Part shown: positions 34,075-42,725 of the stretch, piece by piece
Layout: the number at the start of each line of letters is the position of its first letter
How positions within the stretch are numbered: the stretch's first letter is position 1
Origin: Arsenicibacter rosenii
GTDB lineage: Bacteria > Bacteroidota > Bacteroidia > Cytophagales > Spirosomataceae
DNA: 64,000 nt
NCBI RefSeq assembly: GCF_001870735.1
Contig: NZ_MORL01000010.1
Location: 100,944 to 164,943 of the forward strand
Direction: 5' to 3'
Made by a program: the position numbers and the translations under genes
Notes under the pieces: model-generated
The model's database searches: none
Seen by the model: only the letters and a program-made list of their open reading frames with translations
What the model was told of the DNA's origin: nothing

Positions 34075-35340
34075 TTACTTCCCCAGCGTTCCCGGAATAA
34101 TAATCGGACAACTGCCGCCAATGTCCAGTACGGATATCATCCGACCCCGTGGTGTTTGATTACTCAGGTCATAGCTACAGGTTCCGGCACCGGTTAAGAT
34201 TACAGTAAATGTATTTAATGTTGAACCGTTGTAGTTAACGGGGATATAGAAAACCTGCGAGCCCGTACTGGCTGCTGTCTGTACGGTTGGGGTAATTTGT
34301 AAGGAAAGTCCTGAACCTTGTACCGTCACAGGAAACAGCCCCGCTGTATTTACCAGGGTTGTAAGCTTTAACACACCACTACCCGGGGTGCCCGGAACAA
34401 TTGAACCAATCAGGAAGGTAGCAGCGCAGTTTATCACACCAACGCCATTTGTGACGGGACTAACGGCGGTAAACTGAGTGACGACCGGACTGCTCGCTCC
34501 GACCTGATTACGGGCTATAGCCGTTACTGATTGCAGACCTAGTGAAACACTGATCAGACAGCTCCAGCTACCGCTTGTACTGACCGTGGTTGAACAGAGG
34601 GTTGTTGAGCCCGTTCCGGTTAGTACAACCGTACTTCCCGGCGATGCTGTACCACTAAAGACAGGACTTGTGGTAGTAGTTGCGTTATTGGCCGGCGTCA
34701 GGACTGCTATGGTGGGTGGTTGAAGGGTCTGAGCACCGAAGGCGTAATAATATTGCGTTCCGTTAAACAAACTAACGCCAATCAGACTGCCGCCGAAAAT
34801 GATTTCTACTTCATCAAAATCCTTGGTTGTTTTAAACGCGATTTCATTTTGTGGTGTGCCCAGTAAGCCCAATACATCAAGCCCGATCAGTGTACCTGAG
34901 TTACTTTGCTCCTGAAAGGTACCATTCAGGTATGTTTTGAGGGTTATACTGTTCAGCAGGTCAACATTAATCAGACCACTGGTTGCAACTACCCAGCCGG
35001 CATAATCGCCGGCTTTAGAAATAGTTGTTGACGCCAGTTTGGCCCTGGCCGACGTGTTAACGCTGCCCAAAATGGATAAGCCGGTGACCGACGCGGTTGC
35101 ATAATTGGTCAGACTGTTGTCGGCAACAGCTGAGGCGTTTGAAACGGAAGATGATAAACAACCCAGTAAGAGCGAACATCCGTTGACCTGAACGGTGTAC
35201 TTCGACGCAGGACTGGAGAACTGAGACAAGTTATTTTTAGTGCCGTATTGTGCATAGGAGGTTAGGCTTGCACTAAACAGAAGCAACGTTATCAGGATTA
35301 TCGCGCGATTTGACTGGATTTGTGCAGGCAATTGATCCAT
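34075..35340 (-). CDS. secreted surface protein with Ig-like repeat
   Basis: A 421-residue exported protein with signal peptide (AIILITLLLFSASLTSYAQY). The middle holds a bacterial Ig-like domain (ILTPANNATTTTSPVFSGTA, then SGSWSC) at about residues 205-290. The whole protein is rich in Ser, Thr, Gly and Leu with few charges, as in adhesins or surface structural proteins. No enzyme motif is seen. The frame is open to 35493, but the ATG at 35340 gives a good signal peptide. The 380-base stretch upstream is AT-rich with no gene that I can support. Confidence 0.75.
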   Translation of the reverse strand: MDQLPAQIQSNRAIILITLLLFSASLTSYAQYGTKNNLSQFSSPASKYTVQVNGCSLLLGCLSSSVSNASAVADNSLTNYATASVTGLSILGSVNTSARAKLASTTISKAGDYAGWVVATSGLINVDLLNSITLKTYLNGTFQEQSNSGTLIGLDVLGLLGTPQNEIAFKTTKDFDEVEIIFGGSLIGVSLFNGTQYYYAFGAQTLQPPTIAVLTPANNATTTTSPVFSGTASPGSTVVLTGTGSTTLCSTTVSTSGSWSCLISVSLGLQSVTAIARNQVGASSPVVTQFTAVSPVTNGVGVINCAATFLIGSIVPGTPGSGVLKLTTLVNTAGLFPVTVQGSGLSLQITPTVQTAASTGSQVFYIPVNYNGSTLNTFTVILTGAGTCSYDLSNQTPRGRMISVLDIGGSCPIIIPGTLGK

Positions 35341-35720
35341 GCGATGTAGCTTGAACAGAAATGTGCGGATAGTCTTTCTGGACAGACAGAATGGCTTAGG
35401 GTTTATGTGATTGATAGACAGCATATCATAGTGTATTTTTAATGGAAACGTTATAGTATAGAAGATTATCTGGAGGTATGTACGGACAAACAAATTTGTA
35501 CATATTTGTTTATATGTTTAAATGATTGGTAGGGAATATTTTTATGTGTAACGGTTTGTTAATATTGTGTTTCCTTTTGGCTCTACACTGCGCGGCAAAA
35601 ATGGAGATATACCAGATATATTTTTCCTAATCGTGAACCAGAGAGGCTAATGTTGTCTTTTAGATTTTAGTAAGTGTTTTTGTACTAACTTTTTAAAGTT
35701 CTTGATTTGGATACTGTTTT

Positions 35721-37160
35721 ATGTCAGGTAAACGTATTATTTATTGGTTTCGGAATGATTTGCGGCTGCACGATAATGAGGGATTGAGCCGTGCGGTAGA
35801 AGATGCTGATGAAATCCTGCCTGTATTTGTCATTGACCCGCGCTGGTTTCGCCGGCATCCGGTTCTTGGTTTTCAGAAGACCGGTATCTATCGGGCAACC
35901 TTTCTGCTTGAATCACTCACCGACCTCCGGCAATCGCTTCGCAACCAGGGTGGGGAGCTCATAGTCCGGATTGGTAATCCGGCAACGATACTGAGTGAGC
36001 TGGCAACGGAAATGAATGCCGATGCAGTGTATGCCAGCAAGGAAGTCACGCAGGAAGAAACCGATCAGGAGTCGATGCTGAGTAAACGGCTGAAACCCAT
36101 TAACATTGATCTGGAGCTTTTCTGGATGTCGACGCTGTACCATGTCCGTGATTTACCGTTCAGCGTGGTAAAATTGCCGGACGTTTTTACAACGTTCCGC
36201 AAACAAGTGGAAGATCGCTCGACGGTGCGCGAGACATGGCCGGTTCCGGAAGGAATACGCTTTATCAGTGGTATCGAGGCCGGGGAAATCCCGACGCTGA
36301 CAGCGCTGGGTTTTGAGGAGGCCGCTGCGATTGATGCACGGGCGGCTATTCAGTTTAAGGGCGGAGAAACGGCCGCTCTGGCGCGGCTAAAGCACTATTT
36401 CTGGGACAGTGATGCCCTGAACGTATATAAAGAAACCCGTAACGGCCTGTTGGGTGCCGACTTTTCAAGTAAGTTCTCGGCCTGGCTCTCATTGGGTTGT
36501 CTCTCGCCGCGCTGGGTATACGACGAAGTTTGCCGGTATGAAGACGAACGCGTGCGGAATGACTCAACCTACTGGCTTACCTTCGAGCTGATCTGGCGCG
36601 ATTATTTCCGGTTTGTAGCACTGAAATATGGTACCCGCCTGTTTAAACCGGCGGGTATTAAATACGAAATGCATAAAAAGTGGCGGCAGGACAAAGCCCT
36701 GTTTATGAAATGGGTAAATGGGGAAACCGGGATCCCGCTTATAGATGCTAACATGCGGGAGCTGAAACTGACCGGTTTTATGTCGAACCGGGGGCGTCAG
36801 AACGTGGGCAGTTTCCTGGTCAAGGACCTGGGAATCGACTGGACGTGGGGCGCGGCTTACTTCGAAAGCATGCTGACCGACTACGACGTGTGCAGTAACT
36901 GGGGAAACTGGAACTACGTGGCCGGGGTCGGAAATGATCCACGCGAAGACCGTTATTTCAACATCTACAGTCAGGCAACGCGCTACGATGAGCAGGGTGA
37001 TTACGTAAAGCACTGGCTGCCTGAACTGAAACGTGTACCGGCGAAACAGATACACATGGTCGCTAATCTGAATGCCCGGGAGCAGGAGACTTTCGGCGTG
37101 ATGATTGGCAGGGATTATCCGTCTCCAATCATAAATCCGAACAAATGGATTAAAAAATGA
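35721..37160 (+). CDS. cryptochrome DASH / photolyase homologue
   Basis: A 479-residue flavoprotein of the photolyase family. The N-terminal photolyase domain starts IYWFRNDLRLHDNEGL. The C-terminal FAD-binding domain carries the DASH-type block TGFMSNRGRQNVGSF, YDVCSNWGNWNYVAGVGND and PREDRYFNIYSQA. CRY-DASH proteins repair cyclobutane dimers in single-stranded or loop-structured DNA and bind FAD plus an antenna such as methenyltetrahydrofolate. Light-dependent repair or signalling is therefore expected. It is monocistronic; the AT-rich upstream gap probably holds its promoter. Confidence 0.94.
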   Translation: MSGKRIIYWFRNDLRLHDNEGLSRAVEDADEILPVFVIDPRWFRRHPVLGFQKTGIYRATFLLESLTDLRQSLRNQGGELIVRIGNPATILSELATEMNADAVYASKEVTQEETDQESMLSKRLKPINIDLELFWMSTLYHVRDLPFSVVKLPDVFTTFRKQVEDRSTVRETWPVPEGIRFISGIEAGEIPTLTALGFEEAAAIDARAAIQFKGGETAALARLKHYFWDSDALNVYKETRNGLLGADFSSKFSAWLSLGCLSPRWVYDEVCRYEDERVRNDSTYWLTFELIWRDYFRFVALKYGTRLFKPAGIKYEMHKKWRQDKALFMKWVNGETGIPLIDANMRELKLTGFMSNRGRQNVGSFLVKDLGIDWTWGAAYFESMLTDYDVCSNWGNWNYVAGVGNDPREDRYFNIYSQATRYDEQGDYVKHWLPELKRVPAKQIHMVANLNAREQETFGVMIGRDYPSPIINPNKWIKK

Positions 37161-37262
37161 TTTACGTATCAAAAGCACCGATCAACACAAAACAGTCGGA
37201 TTTCAGGATCAATTTAACCACATTTGCTACCGGCAATCGCCCATTAAAATTGAAATAAAACT

Positions 37263-37844
37263 ATGTCAAAAGGACTCATAATTTTCGTTGTCATCGCCAT
37301 TGTGTTAGGCATGTACGGCTGTAGTTCGTATAATGGACTTGTAGAAAAAGATACAAAAGTTGAACAGGCATGGGCCAATGTACAGACCCAGTATCAGCGT
37401 CGGGCAGATCTGATTCCAAACCTCGTCCGGACGGTGCAGGGCGCCGCTAACTTTGAAAAAAGTACGCTGCAGGCAGTTATTGAAGCCCGTTCGAATGCCA
37501 CATCGGTTAAGCTGACCGCCGACCAGCTGACGCCCGAAAATATACAGAAATTCCAGGCTGCCCAGAATCAGTTAGGGGGGTCCCTGTCGCGTTTGCTGGC
37601 GGTAGCAGAAAGCTATCCGCAGCTGCGGGCTACCCAGAATTTCTCCGATTTACAAGCCCAGCTGGAAGGTACGGAAAACCGGATTACCGTGGCCCGTAAT
37701 GATTTTAACGGGGTAGCAACGACCTACAATCAATCGGTCCGTTCGTTTCCTAATAACATTTTTGCCGGCATTTTCGGCTTCCAGCGTAAGGGTTTATTCG
37801 AAGCTTCTCAGGCTGCCCAAAACGCACCGACAGTACAGTTTTAA
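37263..37844 (+). CDS. LemA family protein
   Basis: A 193-residue protein with one N-terminal hydrophobic helix (LIIFVVIAIVLGMYG), followed by long helices with the LemA signature YQRRADLIPNLVRTVQG. LemA proteins are membrane-anchored with the helical bundle outside; their role is unknown. A Cys in MYGCSS follows the helix and could be a lipidation site, though the context is not a canonical lipobox. The next two genes are TPM-domain proteins, the usual LemA-TPM cluster. Confidence 0.93.
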   Translation: MSKGLIIFVVIAIVLGMYGCSSYNGLVEKDTKVEQAWANVQTQYQRRADLIPNLVRTVQGAANFEKSTLQAVIEARSNATSVKLTADQLTPENIQKFQAAQNQLGGSLSRLLAVAESYPQLRATQNFSDLQAQLEGTENRITVARNDFNGVATTYNQSVRSFPNNIFAGIFGFQRKGLFEASQAAQNAPTVQF

Positions 37845-37845
37845 C

Positions 37846-37905
37846 GAGCTCAGGGCGGGGCGCTCAGGGCATAGCGCTCGATGCTATCCGCCCTGAGCGC
37901 TATGC
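37846..37905. repeat. GC-rich compound hairpin, family 3
   Basis: GCGCTCAGGGC at 37860-37870 pairs perfectly with GCCCTGAGCGC at 37890-37900, and inner ATAGC/GCTAT adds a stem. It lies between the lemA and TPM genes. A related hairpin is at 43433-43520. Confidence 0.7.
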
Positions 37906-37921
37906 TCTAAACGCTGCCACT

Positions 37922-38356
37922 ATGGAAAACGCGGTATTTACACCTGAGCAACAGCATCAGATCATGGAAGCCATTCGGGAAGCCGAACTGGCTACGTCGG
38001 GTGAGGTGCGTCTGCATGTGGAAGCCAGATGTCCGGAAGAAGACTCCATACAACGGGCGATTGCTGTTTTTGCGCATCTGGGCATGCACCAGACGAGGGA
38101 GCAGAATGGTGTCCTCTTCTATCTGGCCTTCGACGACCGGAGGTTTGCCGTTATCGGCGACAAGGGCATTAACGACAAAGTACCGGCCGGTTTCTGGGAT
38201 AGCACTAAGGACCTGCTCCGGCATCACTTCAGACAAGGCCAGATTACCGAAGGGTTGTGCCGGGGTATTACCGAGGCGGGATTACAGCTCAAGGCCTTTT
38301 TCCCGCGGCAGGACGACGATGTCAACGAACTGCCCGATGATATTTCGTTTGCCTAG
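37922..38356 (+). CDS. TPM-domain protein, soluble
   Basis: A 144-residue protein with a single TPM domain (TLP18.3/Psb32/MOLO-1): AIREAELATSGEVRLHVEA and later RFAVIGDKGINDKV. It has no signal peptide or membrane helix, so it is probably cytoplasmic, unlike the next gene's product. TPM domains occur in photosystem repair factors and acid phosphatase-like proteins; bacterial roles are unknown. Part of the LemA-TPM-TPM cluster. Confidence 0.88.
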   Translation: MENAVFTPEQQHQIMEAIREAELATSGEVRLHVEARCPEEDSIQRAIAVFAHLGMHQTREQNGVLFYLAFDDRRFAVIGDKGINDKVPAGFWDSTKDLLRHHFRQGQITEGLCRGITEAGLQLKAFFPRQDDDVNELPDDISFA

Positions 38357-38398
38357 CCCACCCGGAAGCAGCATGCCTGTTTCTTCAACTTGTTTCTT

Positions 38399-39214
38399 AT
38401 GAGTTTACTCGCAAATAAATCTTTGGTACGGTTGCTTGGAGCCATGTTGCTGACATTGTGTTCCCTGCTACCGGTATGGGCGCAGGATAATACGGGTGAT
38501 GCGGTCATTCCTGACCGGCCAAATCCGCCGCGGTTAGTGAACGACTTTGTCGGCATTTTACAGCCCTCGGAGCGTTCACAACTGGAACAAAAGCTGCGTG
38601 CCTATAACGATTCTACCTCGACCCAGATTGCCATCGTTATTGTCCGGACAACCCAGCCATATCCTATCGGGGATTTTGGGTTTCAGGTTGGACGCAAATG
38701 GGGTATTGGTCAGAATGAAAAAAACAATGGTCTGGTCTTAGCCTGGGCCACCGGTGACCGTAAGATAACCCTCGCTACGGGTTATGGCATGGAGGGGGCA
38801 ATTCCTGATGCAGTAGCGAACCGGATTATTAAAAACATCATGTCGCCCGCATTTAAGGAACAGCGGTATTACCAGGGCCTTGACGAAGCAACGACCGAAA
38901 TCATCAAACGTGCCAGTGGTGAATACAAAGCCGATGAATCATCGGATGATGACGGCGGCGGAGGCGGTATCTTTTTCTTTTTCCTGATTTTCGGGATCAT
39001 CATCCTGGTCATCATCATCAGCCGTCGTAATGGCGGCGGTGGTACCCGATACCGGGGGGGCGGCGGCGGGCCGATCTTTTTCCCGCCGACAACCTATTCC
39101 GGTTGGGGGAGTTCATCCGGCGGCTGGGGCAGTGGTGGCGGCAGCAGCGGTGGTGGTTTTGGCGGTTTTGGCGGCGGCAGCTTCGGCGGCGGCGGCGCCA
39201 GCGGCGATTACTAG
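38399..39214 (+). CDS. TPM-domain membrane protein with Gly-rich tail
   Basis: A 271-residue protein: signal peptide (SLVRLLGAMLLTLCSLLPVW, then AQ); a TPM domain (LVNDFVGILQPSERSQLEQK, then STQIAIVIV); a transmembrane helix near residues 195-210 (IFFFFLIFGIIILVIIISRR); and a Gly/Ser-rich tail. The Gly-rich C-terminus is typical of the YgcG-like branch. The TPM domain is therefore periplasmic and the tail cytoplasmic. Frame extension to a TTG at 38390 is not used. Confidence 0.92.
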   Translation: MSLLANKSLVRLLGAMLLTLCSLLPVWAQDNTGDAVIPDRPNPPRLVNDFVGILQPSERSQLEQKLRAYNDSTSTQIAIVIVRTTQPYPIGDFGFQVGRKWGIGQNEKNNGLVLAWATGDRKITLATGYGMEGAIPDAVANRIIKNIMSPAFKEQRYYQGLDEATTEIIKRASGEYKADESSDDDGGGGGIFFFFLIFGIIILVIIISRRNGGGGTRYRGGGGGPIFFPPTTYSGWGSSSGGWGSGGGSSGGGFGGFGGGSFGGGGASGDY

Positions 39215-39283
39215 CATGTAAAGTAGTCTATTGCCTGTTTACCCAAAGCCATAATAGATTTTCTGAGGCAATTAGTAAGGTAT

Positions 39284-39331
39284 GCAAACTGCCCTTCTCC
39301 TGATTTTTCAAGAGAGGGGCAGTTTGCTTTT
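39284..39331 (+). terminator. terminator of the LemA-TPM cluster
   Basis: GCAAACTGCCCTTCTC pairs with GAGAGGGGCAGTTTGC (one G-U) and is followed by TTTT. Two bases of it overlap the stop codon region of the convergent sialidase-like gene. Confidence 0.88.
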
Positions 39332-41222
39332 ATCGCTTCCTGATCACCACATCATCCACATAAAAAACGGCCGGCGTCACCGGCTCGTCAGCCCCGGCTA
39401 GTGGTGGATGCGGCTCCTCGTTCGGCGTTTTCCGGTTCGGCAGATCGCGGTAGGGCCCCGTGCGAAGCGATAAGCGTTCTACCGATTTGACCGCCTCTGC
39501 CAGCGCGGCATGCTCCACTACCTTTTTACCGTTAATGATCACATCGAACCAGCCACCCGATAGCGCTGCATGCACCGTCAGGCTGATCGTATACCACTGA
39601 CCCGCTTCATAGGGCTGCACGATTTTTTCGGTACCACCATCGGTTACGACAATCTGGCTTTTGTCGTCAAAACGCAGGCGGACAGGCCGGTTGCCATAAC
39701 GGTCGGTCAGGTCAATATCGAGCGATCCTGTCTGTTGCTGTGCCGGTGAAACAGACACCGAGCACTCAATCTGACTGCCTTCTTCAAATACCCGGATGGC
39801 CCGTGCATAATCATAGGGGTCTTTATCGGCCAGTTCGAGGCACTTACCGGCTTTATCAGGCGTATTCACAACCGTTACGGGTGCCCATTGCGGAGCATAC
39901 AGGTTCCAGTCCGGGACAGCACCGTTCAGGGCGAGCCCGTCAAACGAATCGTTAACCGGGCCTTTGATTTCGTAACGGACAGGCGTTGGGATGCGGCTAA
40001 TCCAGATGTCTTCCTTATTCATGCTGTAGGACAGCCACATGTCGTTGCCTGGCGGATTGCCGTTGCCCTCCTCAATGCCGCGCATGTAACAAGGGCCAAA
40101 ATCCTTCCAGCGCCCGAAGAAACGCCGTGGCGGTACTTCGCCCTGGACGAGCAGCATGTTGTCGAAAATGGCCCCGTCGTCGCCGGTAATAATCACCAGC
40201 GGAAACCGGTGTTCGTCCATCTCAACCGGGTTGTAGCAGATCGCATAACGCCCGTCGCCGGTCTGTTGCCCCCATTGTTTGCCCCCGGCCATAGTCAGCG
40301 TCGGCACCTTGACCGGCCTAGAGAAGGTCGTGCCTTCATCGGCCGATAACGCTGCTTTTGACCGTTTCCAGAGCGCAACGACCTGCCCGTCTTTGCGGTG
40401 GTAATAAGAGAGTGCCTGGATGTCGAGCGATTTGTCCAGATTATTTTTGTAAAACCCGTCCAGCCCGTTGTCTTCTTCCCGCCACTGTAGTGTCATAAGC
40501 TTATCACGGAGCAGGGCATTACAGGCTTCTACAAAACCGGCATCACCGGATTTGTGGTAGAAGGGATATGCCGTATTTTTTTCTGTCCACTGCGTACCGT
40601 TTACCGCTTTGTGGCTGCTGTAGCGGATAAAATAAATGGGCCCGAAGGTGCCATCTTTGTACACTTCGCGCACCACACGCCCGATCCCGCCCTCGCGGAA
40701 CGGATCTTCAGCATGTCCATAAAACCCAAGTACCAGCAACCGTCCGTTCGGGGCTGTATAAAAGCCCATCCGCTGATGCATCATATACCCCTTTGACCCC
40801 CTGGGGACCCTGACGCCTTTGGGCGCTTTATAAGGCGGAAACACAACGGTTGGTTTACTCCAGGTTCGTCCGTCCGGGGAGGTGACGATCAGCGTGTGCC
40901 CGGGCGCAATGTGCTCGTCGGCGGGGTTGCTCAAGTATTGCTGATAAAAGGTGTTGTTCCAGTAGCAAAGGTTCGAGGCGTGGCTGTAGGTCCAGCCAAA
41001 GCCATCAGCCAGTTCGGGATGGGTGCGGTTAACACGGACCGTTTGCCGGTTTTCGACGCCGATGGCATAGCGTAGCCGCCCCTCGTGCACCTGCGGGTCA
41101 GCGCTGATCCCGCCGACGTAGCGTACCGGTTCGTGATCGCTGCCGGTCTGGGCAAACACGGCGTTCTGCCCCTGTAATAGTAAAAAGATGCCTGCGTATA
41201 GGTTTCGCATTGGTTTGGTCAT
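39330..41222 (-). CDS. exported BNR/sialidase-superfamily protein
   Basis: A 630-residue exported protein with signal peptide (MRNLYAGIFLLLQGQNAVFA). It has a six-bladed propeller-like region with Asp-box-like elements (VTSPDGRTWSKP, LSADEGTTFSRP) and a C-terminal concanavalin-like sandwich at about 440-630. The Asp boxes point to the sialidase superfamily, but the full catalytic Arg triad is not obvious, so glycan binding or another glycosidase activity is possible. Start options at 41246, 41234, 41222 and 41210 exist; 41222 is chosen. An unusual pair of mutually exclusive hairpins lies upstream. Confidence 0.8.
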   Translation of the reverse strand: MTKPMRNLYAGIFLLLQGQNAVFAQTGSDHEPVRYVGGISADPQVHEGRLRYAIGVENRQTVRVNRTHPELADGFGWTYSHASNLCYWNNTFYQQYLSNPADEHIAPGHTLIVTSPDGRTWSKPTVVFPPYKAPKGVRVPRGSKGYMMHQRMGFYTAPNGRLLVLGFYGHAEDPFREGGIGRVVREVYKDGTFGPIYFIRYSSHKAVNGTQWTEKNTAYPFYHKSGDAGFVEACNALLRDKLMTLQWREEDNGLDGFYKNNLDKSLDIQALSYYHRKDGQVVALWKRSKAALSADEGTTFSRPVKVPTLTMAGGKQWGQQTGDGRYAICYNPVEMDEHRFPLVIITGDDGAIFDNMLLVQGEVPPRRFFGRWKDFGPCYMRGIEEGNGNPPGNDMWLSYSMNKEDIWISRIPTPVRYEIKGPVNDSFDGLALNGAVPDWNLYAPQWAPVTVVNTPDKAGKCLELADKDPYDYARAIRVFEEGSQIECSVSVSPAQQQTGSLDIDLTDRYGNRPVRLRFDDKSQIVVTDGGTEKIVQPYEAGQWYTISLTVHAALSGGWFDVIINGKKVVEHAALAEAVKSVERLSLRTGPYRDLPNRKTPNEEPHPPLAGADEPVTPAVFYVDDVVIRKR

Positions 41223-41264
41223 GTATGTATACAGCATACTGACCAAAGGTCTGTTCGGGCTAAT

Positions 41265-41311
41265 AGCCAGGCTATAGGTAGCCTGGCGGTGTCGCCTTGA
41301 AACGCCAGGCT
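41265..41311 (-). promoter_or_regulatory. alternative hairpins in the leader of the sialidase-like gene
   Basis: On the minus strand, AGCCTGGCG (41311-41303), CGCCAGGCT (41288-41280) and AGCCTGGCT (41273-41265) follow one another. The middle segment can pair with the first (9 bp) or with the third (8 bp, 6-base loop), but not both. The last segment ends 43 bases before the chosen ATG. Confidence 0.45.
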
Positions 41312-41503
41312 GCTGCGCTTCTATCGGAAAATGTAATTCAGAAAAAACAGATTATTGACAGTGCATTAGTAGCCAAACTAACCCATTCATATACCAGTGG
41401 TGATCAGGTTGTTTAGCAAGATCTTACTTTTAGAATGGTGCGTGGTTTAATAAACAGTAAGTGCAACAAGTTCGGGATGTATCACGATGCATGTAATTTC
41501 CTT

Positions 41504-42379
41504 CTAAAACGAAATTTTTGCCCTGAACATTGGAGAGGCGAAACCTGCGGTCATTTTTTTCCACGGACCGTTATTTATACGCACTCTGCCATAGAGTTCT
41601 TCAAATTCGCCCGATAAACCTATTTGTTGGCCATAATACGTATCTGTTGCTTTACTGTTGTAATGTTTGATGGTATAAAAATATTTTTTGTCATTCAGAT
41701 TTAACCATTCCATGGAGATAAAAACTCCGTTTTCTCCAAAAGGAATATTATACGAACTTATATCAACAGTGGTATATTTATTGGGGCGTTTGCCGGCAAG
41801 AATTACGTTTCCTGAAAGCAGTTCTTTGCCTGGCATATCGCCATTTACATCATATACATGCACCCGAAAAGGGGTTTTATGCTGTCCAAACCGGACTATA
41901 TAAAATGCCACTTCATCAAGAAACCCCTCTAGTTTATCCTCATTAGGAATATACAGAGCAACTTCCCGTAATATTGATCCCCCCATTTGTCCGAAAATAA
42001 AACCTTTATGTTCTCCTTTTGCTCCTTTCCAGACAAAATCGGGTTTATTTTTCTTCTTTACCGTAACCTGCTGTAAAAGAATCGGTGCTTCATCTAACGT
42101 AATAACAGATAACGACATATCTTTTGTGTATCTTAATATCGCTGTTTTAAAACCAAGAGCCTGCACATACAGACTATCATTTTCCAGTATGTTTGCAGCG
42201 ATAGTAAAATTCCCGTCACTATCTGAGTGAAAGCCTATATTTCTGTTTTTGATAAAAATAGTGGCATAAGGGACTGGCTCTTTTGTAGATGACGCTATTA
42301 TCTTGCCTGACGTTTGGCAATAAGCATGAGTTGATTCTAAAAAGAGAATAATAAGAAAATATATAATTTTATAACTCAT
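41504..42379 (-). CDS. exported protein with CarboxypepD_reg-like domain, AT-rich gene
   Basis: A 291-residue exported protein with signal peptide (IIYFLIILFLESTHAYCQ) and an N-terminal carboxypeptidase-regulatory-like domain (EPVPYATIFIKNRNIGFHSD, then LGFKTAILR). The rest is a beta-rich region I cannot assign. Its base composition is far lower in G+C than neighbours: sampled 60-base lines are about 25-33%. That suggests recent acquisition or relaxed selection. No partner gene is on its strand nearby. The plus-strand frame that overlaps its 3' end looks spurious. Confidence 0.8.
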   Translation of the reverse strand: MSYKIIYFLIILFLESTHAYCQTSGKIIASSTKEPVPYATIFIKNRNIGFHSDSDGNFTIAANILENDSLYVQALGFKTAILRYTKDMSLSVITLDEAPILLQQVTVKKKNKPDFVWKGAKGEHKGFIFGQMGGSILREVALYIPNEDKLEGFLDEVAFYIVRFGQHKTPFRVHVYDVNGDMPGKELLSGNVILAGKRPNKYTTVDISSYNIPFGENGVFISMEWLNLNDKKYFYTIKHYNSKATDTYYGQQIGLSGEFEELYGRVRINNGPWKKMTAGFASPMFRAKISF

Positions 42380-42567
42380 GCTATTAATTAAATTAATGCA
42401 GAAAACGTGGCTTATAATATGATGTAAATAAGCTGCTTAATAAAGTCTTATAATAGTAAATTTCCTTATAGGTAAAATCCTGAATCGTCAACGCTAAAAT
42501 CTTTCCACTCCTGAGCTGTAAGTTCATCTAAACCTGAACGTAGTTTCTCTGTTGTTACTAAGTTATT

Positions 42568-42577
42568 GGGGGGGGGG
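42568..42577. repeat. G10 homopolymer tract
   Basis: Ten consecutive G residues in an otherwise AT-rich 346-base gap between the CarboxypepD_reg-like gene and the CrtA-like gene. The tract lies 149 bases before the CrtA-like start codon. The rest of the gap shows no gene. Confidence 0.9.
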
Positions 42578-42725
42578 AAAGTTGTTCAATCATAGCTAGT
42601 TGTGGCTTTTAGCGTATAATACGGCTCAGAGGAGGAATGTAACAAATAATACGTAGGTATTTTCATTTGTTGGCGTAGTGGTGCCTGTCTGCAAACAAGG
42701 TTACCCGTCCCTGTGTTATAGCGCC

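Noticed and set aside
41435..41617. 60-codon plus-strand frame overlapping the AT-rich gene
   Set aside because: It overlaps the C-terminal coding region of the minus-strand gene and shows no domain or signal.
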